This document shows positions 10,843 to 19,573 of a stretch of DNA of 64,000 nt, piece after piece. Numbering within the stretch: position 1 is the first letter of the stretch; the number at the start of each line of letters is the position of its first letter. The notes beneath the pieces are model-generated. The model was not told where the DNA came from. It saw only the letters and a list, made by a program, of their open reading frames with translations, and did no database searches. Location of the stretch: positions 2,243,501 to 2,307,500 of the forward strand of contig NZ_CP102282.1 of the NCBI RefSeq assembly GCF_025150745.1, written 5' to 3'. The position numbers and the translations under genes were made by a program. Origin of the DNA: Eubacterium ventriosum (GTDB taxonomy: Bacteria; Bacillota; Clostridia; Lachnospirales; Lachnospiraceae).

Positions 10843-10975
10843 TTAATTAATTACATTTCCATCTTTTAATCTAATTATTGCAACTCTTTGCTGTTGCCCA
10901 ACGGATAATTCACCCGGCTTTTTATTTATATGTTCCTTTAACCCCATGTCTTCCAAAACTCTGTTGCTTTAATAT
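10843..10975 (-). pseudogene. Fossil of an ABC transporter ATPase
   Basis: A short open stretch reads LEDMGLKEHINKKPGELSV and continues GQQQRVAIIR, the ABC signature region (LSGGQQQRVAIARA in intact proteins). It then jumps directly to LKDGNVIN and a stop, which resembles the extreme C-terminus of LolD/MacB-type ATPases (RLKDGKV). The Walker A region upstream is gone, and the Walker B and H-loop between the two pieces are gone too. This is therefore a gene remnant with at least one internal deletion. No start codon or ribosome binding site supports expression. Confidence 0.7.
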
Positions 10976-11050
10976 TAGTGACATTATGCCTATAAATATT
11001 AACATTACAATAAAAAAACAGGCTACTATAACATAGAAGTCTGCATTTCT
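10922..11050 (-). pseudogene. Possible fossil membrane-protein fragment
   Basis: In another frame, overlapping the ABC ATPase remnant, an open stretch reads NADFYVIVACFFIVMLIFIG, continues as a hydrophobic helix and ends SFGRHGVKGTYK-stop. It has no convincing start. It could be the end of a membrane protein (perhaps a permease) joined by deletion to the ATPase remnant, or chance. The rest of the 10.7-11.1 kb gap holds nothing else recognisable. Confidence 0.35.
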
Positions 11051-11102
11051 TATACCTTTTTGTAAAATTTTATTTTATAATAGTCTGTAAGTTTCTAAAT
11101 AG

Positions 11103-11188
11103 CGGAGACGGTGGGATTCGAACCCACGTGCCCGGGTGGACAACTTGATTTCGAGTCAAGCTCGTTACGACCACTTCGATACGTCTCC
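11103..11188 (-). tRNA. tRNA-Ser (anticodon CGA)
   Basis: An 86-nt cloverleaf with a long variable arm lies on the minus strand. The 7-bp acceptor GGAGACG/CGTCTCC is intact, the anticodon loop CTCGAAA reads CGA (Ser, codon UCG), and the T loop TTCGAAT is canonical. The CCA end is not encoded. Confidence 0.96.
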
Positions 11189-11248
11189 ATATTTTTACAA
11201 CATTTATTTTATACCATATTTTGACTTTTGTTACAAGGAGATATTACA

Positions 11249-12154
11249 ATGAGGTACAATTCCCTTAATTCATATTTAAAAGAAAAATTCGGATGCAAAA
11301 TATATAAACTTGCCCTTTCAGGCGGTCTGTCCTGCCCTAATCGTGACGGAACCATTAGTACAGGAGGCTGTATCTTTTGCAGTAATGGTGGTTCAGGAGA
11401 TTTTGCTGCGGACAAGATGTTGTCTATTACTGAGCAGATTGAAAGTGCCAAGAACAGAGTTTCAGCCAAAATCAAAAATGGAAAGTATATAGCTTATTTC
11501 CAGTCTTTCACTAATACTTATGGGGATATTGATTATCTTAGAAGTATCTTCACGGAAGCTATTAATCACCCGGATATTGTGGCTCTTTCCATTGGCACCA
11601 GACCTGATTGCCTTCCTGATGAAGTTTTAAACCTTCTAGGTGAATTAAACAAAATTAAGCCTGTGTGGGTTGAGCTTGGACTTCAGACCATTCACGAAAA
11701 TACTGCCAAGTATATTAACCGTGGTTACACTTTGGACGTTTTTAATACAGCTGTTAATAACCTGAACAAAATTAACGTTGATGTTATTGTTCATTTAATT
11801 ATCGGTCTTCCATTTGAATCCAAAGAGGATATTCTTGAAAGTGTTAAGTATGTTTCGTCTATGAATATTTCAGGCATAAAGCTTCAACTTTTACATGTAT
11901 TAAAAAATACCCCTTTAGAAAAGGAGTATTCTTTAAATAAATTTGAAGTTCTGTCCATGGAAGAATATGTAAACATTATTGCTGAATGTTTACGTTATAT
12001 TCCCAAAAGCATAGTTATCCATCGCCTAACCGGTGATGGTCCTAAATCAATTCTCGTTGCCCCTCTGTGGAGCGGTAACAAGAAAGCTGTTCTTAATTAT
12101 ATGAACAAGCGCTTCAATGAACTTAATGTTATCCAGGGAAGTCTTTGTTCTTAA
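11249..12154 (+). CDS. TIGR01212 family radical SAM protein (YhcC-like)
   Basis: The protein is 301 residues if it starts at the ATG at 11249, which has AAGGAG nine bases upstream; the longer TTG form would bury that site. A radical SAM iron-sulfur triad is visible at Cys29, Cys41 and Cys44 in the CX11CX2C arrangement (SCPNRDGTISTGGCIFC). That arrangement is diagnostic for the YhcC/TIGR01212 group rather than the usual CX3CX2C. Other motifs include GIKLQLLHVLKNTPL. The substrate of the family is not firmly established. It is one of few plus-strand genes here and converges on the anti-sigma gene with a 4-base overlap of the ends. Confidence 0.9.
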   Translation: MRYNSLNSYLKEKFGCKIYKLALSGGLSCPNRDGTISTGGCIFCSNGGSGDFAADKMLSITEQIESAKNRVSAKIKNGKYIAYFQSFTNTYGDIDYLRSIFTEAINHPDIVALSIGTRPDCLPDEVLNLLGELNKIKPVWVELGLQTIHENTAKYINRGYTLDVFNTAVNNLNKINVDVIVHLIIGLPFESKEDILESVKYVSSMNISGIKLQLLHVLKNTPLEKEYSLNKFEVLSMEEYVNIIAECLRYIPKSIVIHRLTGDGPKSILVAPLWSGNKKAVLNYMNKRFNELNVIQGSLCS

Positions 12155-13158
12155 GGTTGACTATTCTGTACTGTTTCCGGAATAGTTTCATTCTCATTAA
12201 CATTCTCTGAAACAGGTGAAGTCTCCTCACCTGTTTCAGTTTCCATATTTTCTGTAGATGATTCGCTTCCAATCTCTGTTGTTTCCTCAATTATTGCTGA
12301 TTCCGTTTCTCCTGTAGGTTCTTCCGGAACAACATTTATTTCATCATCAATTTCAATATCCGGCTCAACATCTATCTTTGTTTTTTCAACCTGTTTAATA
12401 AGTATAAATATGCTCTTCTTGCACATTTTCTTAATACTTACTTTTTCTTTCTTAGCAATCTTTATACAAAGAGCTGCCTTACCTTCTGAAACCTTATTCT
12501 TCTTAGCTACTTTCTTTATTTTTTCATTGCTAACACAATTCTGATAAATTGTTGCACATTTTACTTTTTTATCTTTCTTTATCTGCTTTGTGTAGCCTTT
12601 TACTTCTTTAAGCTTTTCTTTTCCGGCCTTGCCATCTTCAGTAACTACTGAAACAAGCATTGCACTGTTGTCTTTCTTAAGATATCCTTTCTTTTTTAAG
12701 CCTGACACAACCATTTCGACAGCTTCGCCATAAGTTGTATCATCTTTTAATTTTTTCTTAACCTTTTTAACTACTTTCTTTGCATCCTTGTTTGATGCTT
12801 TAATACTTTCAACCGTATTATCTTTCTTTACTTTCATTGTAATGCTTGGATTTACGTCTATTGTAATTGTAAAAGCTGTAGCCATCTTTGGATCCGGTGC
12901 CGTTGGTGTAACGTTAGGCTTAAACCAAATTGATGACAATACTGCTACAAGCACTAAGCAGGCTACTACTGCAATAACCTGTGGAATCCATAAGTATTTG
13001 CCCTTGTCTTTTTTTTCTTCAAATAAAGGTTCGTTGTTAAACAAATTCTCTTCTGATTCTATTGGTTCAATTGGTTTTGCTAAAACCTTTTCTAAAATAT
13101 CAGGAGCCATTTTGTCAAGTTCCTGATTTAATTTTTCTTTAATATCTTTTTCCTGCAT
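12151..13158 (-). CDS. RsgI-like anti-sigma factor, membrane-anchored
   Basis: This 335-residue protein has a cytoplasmic N-terminus (1-55), one membrane helix at about 56-79 and an extracellular region. After the helix comes a core resembling the RsgI middle domain (TITIDVNPSITMKVKK, about residues 97-112), then a Lys-rich segment and a Glu/Thr/Ser-rich, probably disordered tail. It lies 9 bp downstream of an ECF-type sigma factor gene, as expected for a sigma/anti-sigma pair. Clostridial RsgI proteins often carry carbohydrate-binding or protease domains as sensors; none is recognisable here. The stimulus is therefore unknown. Confidence 0.8.
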   Translation of the reverse strand: MQEKDIKEKLNQELDKMAPDILEKVLAKPIEPIESEENLFNNEPLFEEKKDKGKYLWIPQVIAVVACLVLVAVLSSIWFKPNVTPTAPDPKMATAFTITIDVNPSITMKVKKDNTVESIKASNKDAKKVVKKVKKKLKDDTTYGEAVEMVVSGLKKKGYLKKDNSAMLVSVVTEDGKAGKEKLKEVKGYTKQIKKDKKVKCATIYQNCVSNEKIKKVAKKNKVSEGKAALCIKIAKKEKVSIKKMCKKSIFILIKQVEKTKIDVEPDIEIDDEINVVPEEPTGETESAIIEETTEIGSESSTENMETETGEETSPVSENVNENETIPETVQNSQP

Positions 13159-13167
13159 AATGACCTC

Positions 13168-13722
13168 CTATTCTTTAATAAATTCCCTTAGTTTCTTTAA
13201 TGACCTGTTATACTTTGAAAGAACCGTCGATAATGGTATTCCTGTTATTTTTGATATTTCCCTGTGTTTCAAACCATCAATCATATGTAATACTACAATT
13301 GTCCTTTCCTGTTTATTTAGGATTTCAAATGCCTTTTCTAAAACCATTTCATTCTCTACATCCTTATGTTGCTTAACTCCGGTTCCAAGTCCCTCTGAAA
13401 CGTATTTTTCAACTTCATCAAAATCAACGCTTACACCTTTGGATTTCTTTCTTACAAAATCCAAGAACTGATTCTTCGCCACCGCACACATCCAGGTCAT
13501 AGGTGTGCCCTGTTTTCTGTACAAATGACTTCCATTTCTTATTCTTATATATGTGTTCTGTAACAAATCTTCAGCATCTTCCTTATTCTTAGTCAGTGCC
13601 AAGAGAAAACCATATATTTGTCTGTATGATGCATAATACAATTCAGTAAAAGCGGCATCATCCCCATTTGCTATTTTTTCAAATAGTCCTTCATCAATGA
13701 TATTAGTCTGTTCTTTCTCCAT
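13168..13722 (-). CDS. ECF-type RNA polymerase sigma factor
   Basis: This 184-residue sigma-70 family protein has region 2 (AFTELYYASYRQIYGFLLAL, then DAEDLLQNTYIRI) and region 4 (LKHREISKITGIPLSTVLSK) helix-turn-helix motifs, with no region 3 in between. AGGG precedes the ATG. It is followed by the membrane anti-sigma gene, so activity is probably controlled by sequestration at the membrane and release on an external signal. Its targets cannot be read from this window; a promoter resembling its own upstream region would be the first place to look. Confidence 0.92.
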   Translation of the reverse strand: MEKEQTNIIDEGLFEKIANGDDAAFTELYYASYRQIYGFLLALTKNKEDAEDLLQNTYIRIRNGSHLYRKQGTPMTWMCAVAKNQFLDFVRKKSKGVSVDFDEVEKYVSEGLGTGVKQHKDVENEMVLEKAFEILNKQERTIVVLHMIDGLKHREISKITGIPLSTVLSKYNRSLKKLREFIKE

Positions 13723-13797
13723 AATTAACCCTACTCTTCATTGGTCTGTTATATATAATACGTATGTAATTGCATTTTTATTGCAAACCTTTTTTAA

Positions 13798-13878
13798 TTA
13801 ATAATCTACTTGTGCCATATATAGATTATAATACATTCCTCTTTTTTCTAAAAGCTGTTTATGGCTTACTTCTTCCAT
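13798..13878 (-). pseudogene. Fossil C-terminus of an ABC exporter ATPase
   Basis: A 26-codon open stretch reads MEEVSHKQLLEKRGMYYNLY followed by MAQVDY and a stop. This closely matches the extreme C-terminus of MsbA/LmrA-type exporters (G(T/S)HEELL..KG.YYNLYMAQ). It begins immediately after the ilvC terminator, and nothing of the nucleotide-binding core remains. It is the second ABC-transporter relic within 3 kb. The rest of the 13.72-14.03 kb gap is AT-rich leader DNA for the sigma factor plus the terminator. Confidence 0.65.
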
Positions 13879-13894
13879 TATTTTTTTAAAAAAA

Positions 13895-13923
13895 GCGGGT
13901 AAGCTAAAAAGCAGCCTACCCGC
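13895..13923 (-). terminator. Intrinsic terminator after ilvC
   Basis: On the minus strand GCGGGTAGGCTGC pairs with the arm ending GCTTACCCGC around a short T-rich loop, followed by TTTTTTT. It lies about 100 bp past the ilvC stop. Confidence 0.88.
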
Positions 13924-14025
13924 GTATGATTCAACTTCTACTCTAATAAGAATTATATACCAAACATATCCACTAAAGAGGGCTATGATTAGACTTATGT
14001 ACCATTCTTATTATTAATAAAAATA

Positions 14026-15593
<1,568 letters not shown>

Positions 15594-15629
15594 ATGTATA
15601 TCCTCTTTTCTTAGCGTTGTGCTCCTATA

Positions 15630-15657
15630 ATCTTATCACATATGTATTTTTTGTCAA
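15630..15657 (-). promoter_or_regulatory. ilvN promoter
   Basis: TTGACA and TAAGAT are spaced by 16 bp on the minus strand, with transcription expected about 30 nt before the ilvN start. The leader is too short for a T-box or peptide attenuator. Confidence 0.7.
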
Positions 15658-15767
15658 TAAGTTAGGCACTGATGTACCTTGATTATTTTTAACCTTTTGT
15701 ATGACAATTTTTAATCTGTAAAATGCTTAAAATCGCTACATTCGTGTTTATAGTTCAAACTCGACTA

Positions 15768-15851
15768 TTGATTTTAATTCGTGTTCTTTTCGTTTTCAAA
15801 AGCATTGTGGTGTGCGAAAATCTTTTGCGCAATGCTTTCTATTGAAATCAA
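15768..15851. repeat. Nested imperfect hairpin in gene-free DNA
   Basis: TTGATTTTAAT at 15768-15778 pairs with ATTGAAATCAA at 15841-15851 (10 of 11), and inside it AAGCATTG (15800) pairs with CAATGCTT (15830). No reading frame crosses it and there is no U tract on either side. It directly abuts the phased dyads that follow. Confidence 0.6.
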
Positions 15852-16008
15852 CATAACTTTCGTGCAAAAATGTACCTAAAGTTATGAAATTCACAACATT
15901 TCATTATATGTTTCCTTTACTAATCATAACTTTACTTAAATTCTCTATCTAAAGTTATGAAAATATCATTCATTTTCTTGCTTATACATTCTTCAATTCA
16001 TAACATTT
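15852..16008. repeat. Phased CATAACTTT dyads, about 73-bp pitch
   Basis: Two 35-bp dyads have identical architecture, CATAACTTT-N17-AAAGTTATG, at 15852-15886 and 15925-15959. A third CATAAC half-site is at 15999. The pitch is 73 then 74 bp, while the 17-nt centres and the intervening DNA differ. The whole 15.66-16.1 kb interval contains no gene. Confidence 0.75.
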
Positions 16009-16016
16009 AAATGAAC

Positions 16017-16046
16017 GAACCGGACCAGCTAACACTGGTCCGGTTC
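16017..16046 (-). terminator. Strong GC-rich hairpin downstream of tRNA-Thr
   Basis: A perfect 12-bp stem, GAACCGGACCAG/CTGGTCCGGTTC with a 6-nt loop, lies past the tRNA-Thr 3' end. The U tract is poor (GTTCATTT), so efficiency is uncertain, but position favours termination of the rlmB/tRNA transcript. Confidence 0.55.
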
Positions 16047-16103
16047 ATCTCAACACAATATCACATTGATTAAAAAATCATATATTTCTTATTTCATTCT
16101 TAA

Positions 16104-16176
16104 AGCTGTCTAGGGGACTTGAACCCCCGACCTCCGCCTTACCAAGGCGACGCTCTACCGACTGAGCCAAGACAGC
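16104..16176 (-). tRNA. tRNA-Thr (anticodon GGT)
   Basis: A 73-nt cloverleaf on the minus strand: acceptor GCTGTCT/AGACAGC, D arm with GGCTCAGTCGGTAGAGC, anticodon loop TTGGTAA reading GGT, and T loop TTCAAGT. CCA is not encoded. It follows rlmB by 62 bp. Confidence 0.96.
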
Positions 16177-16238
16177 TTATCTACAAAAGACTTAGAAAGT
16201 ATATCATAATAGTTGTTTCTTAACAAGTCATTTTTCTT

Positions 16239-16982
16239 CTACTTTCCCATTCTCTGGCGTACTATTTCGTAAGCCAAAACTCCTGTTGCAACTGAAGCAT
16301 TAAGGGAATCGATATCTCCAAACATTGGAATTGAAGCAACAAAGTCACACTTTTCTTTTACAAGTCTGCTGACTCCTTTGCCTTCGTTTCCGATCACAAG
16401 TCCAATTGAGCCTTTAAGGTCAAGGTCATACATTGTTGTTCCGCCCATGTCGGCGCAGACGAACCACATTCCCTCTTTCTTTAATTCTTCGATTGTCTTT
16501 GAAATGTTTGTTACTTTGGCAACAGGTGTATAGTTTAATGCGCCTGCTGATGTTTTTGCAACTGTTGCAGTAAGTCCTGAAGCACGATGTTTTGGAATAA
16601 TTACGCCATGTGCTCCTGCAAGGTTTGCTGTTCTTATAATCGCACCAAGATTGTGAGGATCTTCAATATCATCAAGTAAGATTACAAAAGGTGATTCGCC
16701 TTTTTCTCTTGCCTTATCTAAGATTTCATCAACTGTAGCATACTCATAAGCAGCAAGATAGCCGATTACTCCCTGATGCTTTCCTGTTTCTGACATTTGA
16801 TCAAGACGTTCTTTTTTAACATAGTTAATTACTGTGTCATGTTTTTTTGCTTCACGAAGCACTGTGTTCATTGAACCTTCTTTGCAATGTTCCAAAACAA
16901 AAAGCTTATCTATTGTTTTTCCGGCACGATATGCTTCTATTACCGCATTACGTCCTTCTAACGTAAATTCCTCGTATCTCAT
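16239..16982 (-). CDS. rlmB: 23S rRNA (guanosine-2'-O-)-methyltransferase RlmB
   Basis: This 247-residue SPOUT-family enzyme has an N-terminal L30e-like substrate domain and a trefoil-knot C-terminal domain. Knot motifs include DPHNLGAIIRTA, NEGKGVSRLV and IPMFGDIDSLNASVATGVL, which bind SAM and the 2'-OH acceptor. Its ATG overlaps the mrnC stop (ATGA), so the two are translationally coupled. The order cysS-mrnC-rlmB is conserved in Firmicutes. The exact target nucleotide is inferred from the family. Confidence 0.94.
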   Translation of the reverse strand: MRYEEFTLEGRNAVIEAYRAGKTIDKLFVLEHCKEGSMNTVLREAKKHDTVINYVKKERLDQMSETGKHQGVIGYLAAYEYATVDEILDKAREKGESPFVILLDDIEDPHNLGAIIRTANLAGAHGVIIPKHRASGLTATVAKTSAGALNYTPVAKVTNISKTIEELKKEGMWFVCADMGGTTMYDLDLKGSIGLVIGNEGKGVSRLVKEKCDFVASIPMFGDIDSLNASVATGVLAYEIVRQRMGK

Positions 16983-17446
16983 TTGCTATCTTCTTCCTTT
17001 TCTATAATACTTAAGCCTTCTTTAATTAAAAGCATCATTCTTTCAGACTTATTTGTTAAATACAGCCATCCCATTAAAGCTTCAAATCCTGTAGCTGTTC
17101 TGTAGTCAGACATTGACGCATTCTTTGCACGGGTTACTGCCTTGGCATTTCTGCCACGCTTGTAAATGGCAAGTTCCTGTTCAGTAAGCTTATCCATTAT
17201 TGCAAAAATCATTTCTGCCTGAGTGTGTGCCTTTACAAGATTTGATGCTGCCTTATGAATCTTGTTAACCTGTCTGTTTGCCTGGTCAACAATTATGGTT
17301 CTAATTACGATTTCATAAATTCCATCGCCTATATATGCCAGAGTCAAAGGTGAATAATTAATTATGTCAATATCCTTTAACTCCATTGTATCTTTTATAA
17401 TTTGGAACAAATCACTATGTTCCCCTAAAATTTTATTTTCTTCCAT
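16979..17446 (-). CDS. mrnC: Mini-ribonuclease III
   Basis: This small RNase III-fold nuclease lacks a dsRNA-binding domain. The catalytic signature is LAYIGDGIYEIVIRT. I place the start at the ATG at 17446 (155 residues), 11 bp past cysS. A longer GTG-initiated frame to 17473 would overlap the cysS end and seems less likely, though the ATG has only a weak ribosome binding site. MrnC matures the ends of 23S rRNA in Bacillus. It overlaps rlmB by 4 bp. Confidence 0.93.
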   Translation of the reverse strand: MEENKILGEHSDLFQIIKDTMELKDIDIINYSPLTLAYIGDGIYEIVIRTIIVDQANRQVNKIHKAASNLVKAHTQAEMIFAIMDKLTEQELAIYKRGRNAKAVTRAKNASMSDYRTATGFEALMGWLYLTNKSERMMLLIKEGLSIIEKEEDSK

Positions 17447-17457
17447 ATTACCACTAA

Positions 17458-18870
17458 TTAAGCTCTTGACCACTTTGTTCCTTCTCTTGTATCTTTTAAT
17501 ACAATTCCTTTTGCTGCCAATTCATCACGAATCTGATCAGCCATTGCAAAATCTCTATCTTTCTTTGCCTGAGCTCTCTTTGCAATCATTTCTTCAATGT
17601 AATCTTCATCGCCTACTTTTTCTTCTTCCTTTTCAAGAATAATTCCAAGTACATTGCAAAGCTTATCTAAAATTTCATATACACCTGCAGCAAATTCTTT
17701 TGTGCTTCCTTCATTTAAGTTACTGTTAGCAAACTTAACTAATTCAAATACTGCTGAAATTGCATTTGCTGTGTTGCAATCATCATCCATAGCTTCTTCA
17801 AACTTAGTAATATATTCTTTTGCTTCATCTAATAACTTAGCTTCTGCATCTGTAACTTTTCCGTCTTTGCCATTAGAAATAATATCTCTAATTTTTGCTC
17901 CTGATGTGATTATTCTTTCAAGTCCGTTCTTTGCTGATTCCATAAGGTCATCGCTAAAGTTAAGTGGGCTTCTGTAGTGTGCACTAAGCATAAAGAATCT
18001 TAAAACCTGAAGGTCATATTTTTCTGAAATATCTCTTACTGTAAAGAAATTGCCTAATGATTTTGACATCTTCTTATTGTTAATATTTAAGAAGCCATTA
18101 TGCATCCAATATTTAGAGAATTCACATCCGTTTGCAGCTTCGCTCTGTGCAATTTCATTCTCATGATGTGGAAATATTAAATCCTCTCCACCTGCGTGAA
18201 TGTCAATTTCATCTCCTAAATATTTCTTTGACATAACTGAACATTCAATATGCCATCCCGGTCTTCCGTCACTCCATGGTGATGGCCATGAAGGTTCTCC
18301 TTCTTTCTTAGGTTTCCAAAGCACGAAATCAAGAGGATCTTCCTTTGATTCTTCTCCTGCAACCTTTATATCTCTATGACCTGCTTCCAAATCATCAATA
18401 TTCTTCTTTGAAAGTTTTCCATAATCCTTAAACTTTCTTGTTCTGTAATATACTGTTCCGTCAGCATCATAAGCATAACCCTTATCAATTAATGTTTTAA
18501 TCATTTCAATCATTCCATCAATTTCCTGAGTTGCAAGTGGATGAGTTGTTGCAGGTTCAATATTTAAATCATGCATATCTTTCTTGCACTCTTTAATATA
18601 TCTCTGTGAAATTTCTTCTGCTGTTGTTCCCTCTTCAATCGCTTTCTTGATAATCTTGTCATCTACATCAGTAAAGTTTGATACATAGTTAACATCGTAT
18701 CCCTTATATTCCAAATATCTTCTGAAAGTGTCAAATATAATCATTGGTCTGGCATTTCCAATGTGAATAAGGTTATAAACTGTAGGTCCACAAACATACA
18801 TTTTTACCTTTCCCTCTTCAAGAGGTACAAATTCTTCTTTTTTCTTTGTTAACGTATTGTATATTTTCAT
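17458..18870 (-). CDS. cysS: Cysteinyl-tRNA synthetase
   Basis: This 470-residue class I synthetase has the HIGH-type motif HIGNARP at about 36-42, preceded by the zinc ligand Cys27 (YVCGPTVYN), and the KMSKS loop NNKKMSKSLGNF. Further zinc ligands are visible in WHIECSVM and the HHENEIAQSEA stretch. It charges tRNA-Cys. It follows cysE by only 4 bp, pairing the synthetase with the committed step of cysteine synthesis, as in Bacillus. No T-box was found upstream of the pair. Confidence 0.98.
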   Translation of the reverse strand: MKIYNTLTKKKEEFVPLEEGKVKMYVCGPTVYNLIHIGNARPMIIFDTFRRYLEYKGYDVNYVSNFTDVDDKIIKKAIEEGTTAEEISQRYIKECKKDMHDLNIEPATTHPLATQEIDGMIEMIKTLIDKGYAYDADGTVYYRTRKFKDYGKLSKKNIDDLEAGHRDIKVAGEESKEDPLDFVLWKPKKEGEPSWPSPWSDGRPGWHIECSVMSKKYLGDEIDIHAGGEDLIFPHHENEIAQSEAANGCEFSKYWMHNGFLNINNKKMSKSLGNFFTVRDISEKYDLQVLRFFMLSAHYRSPLNFSDDLMESAKNGLERIITSGAKIRDIISNGKDGKVTDAEAKLLDEAKEYITKFEEAMDDDCNTANAISAVFELVKFANSNLNEGSTKEFAAGVYEILDKLCNVLGIILEKEEEKVGDEDYIEEMIAKRAQAKKDRDFAMADQIRDELAAKGIVLKDTREGTKWSRA

Positions 18871-18874
18871 AGCT

Positions 18875-19537
18875 TTACTCCTTAATTTTGTTGTTAATTT
18901 GGTCTATCATTTCTCTAAGTTTTGTATTTTCGTCACTTAATCTCTTTAATTCATTCTGTACAGGATGTGGAATGTGAACCTGATCAAGATCATAACAAGG
19001 AACTGCCTCGTCATTTCTCTTAACTACAATTCCCGGAACTCCTACAACTGTAGAATAAGGTGGCACTTCTTCAAGTACAACAGAACCTGCTGCAATCTTT
19101 GAATTTCTGCCTATTGTAAAGGAACCAAGGACTTTTGCTCCTGCACCAACCAAAACGTTGTCTTCAAGCGTAGGATGACGCTTACCCTGTTCCTTTCCTG
19201 TTCCTCCAAGAGTAACTCCCTGATACAAAGTAATATTGTCACCTAAAATAGCTGTTTCACCAATAACAACGCCATGCCCATGGTCTATAAAAAGTCCCTT
19301 GCCAATCTTGGCACCCGGATGTATTTCTATTCCTGTCTTTCTGGCTGTTCTCTGAGAAATCCTTCTTGCCTTAAAAACCTTTCCCCGTTCATAAAGTTTG
19401 TGAGCCCTTCTATAATTATATATCGCCCAAAAACTAGGATAAAGTATAGCTTCAATGTCCTTCTTAATGGCCGGATCCCTATCCCTTATAACTTTAACTT
19501 CTTCTTTGTAATAACTCCAAAATCCCACTTTATACAC
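18875..19537 (-). CDS. cysE: Serine O-acetyltransferase
   Basis: This 220-residue protein has a helical N-terminus and a left-handed beta-helix of hexapeptide repeats. The conserved blocks are IHPGAKIGKGLFIDHGHGVV and TLYQGVTLGGTGKEQGKRHP, and a C-terminal tail resembles a coiled coil. It acetylates serine from acetyl-CoA for cysteine synthesis. It is the short SAT type and lies immediately upstream of cysS. Confidence 0.95.
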   Translation of the reverse strand: MYKVGFWSYYKEEVKVIRDRDPAIKKDIEAILYPSFWAIYNYRRAHKLYERGKVFKARRISQRTARKTGIEIHPGAKIGKGLFIDHGHGVVIGETAILGDNITLYQGVTLGGTGKEQGKRHPTLEDNVLVGAGAKVLGSFTIGRNSKIAAGSVVLEEVPPYSTVVGVPGIVVKRNDEAVPCYDLDQVHIPHPVQNELKRLSDENTKLREMIDQINNKIKE

Positions 19538-19573
19538 ACTTTCACTTTTTATTTATATATATATGTTAATATC

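Noticed and set aside
15594-15660. T-box or leader-peptide attenuator for ilvN
   Set aside because: The leader after the promoter is only about 30 nt and contains no T-box consensus or run of branched-chain codons.
16979-17473. Longer GTG start for mrnC
   Set aside because: It overlaps the end of cysS, and an ATG at 17446 gives the expected family length; the longer form has no better ribosome binding site.
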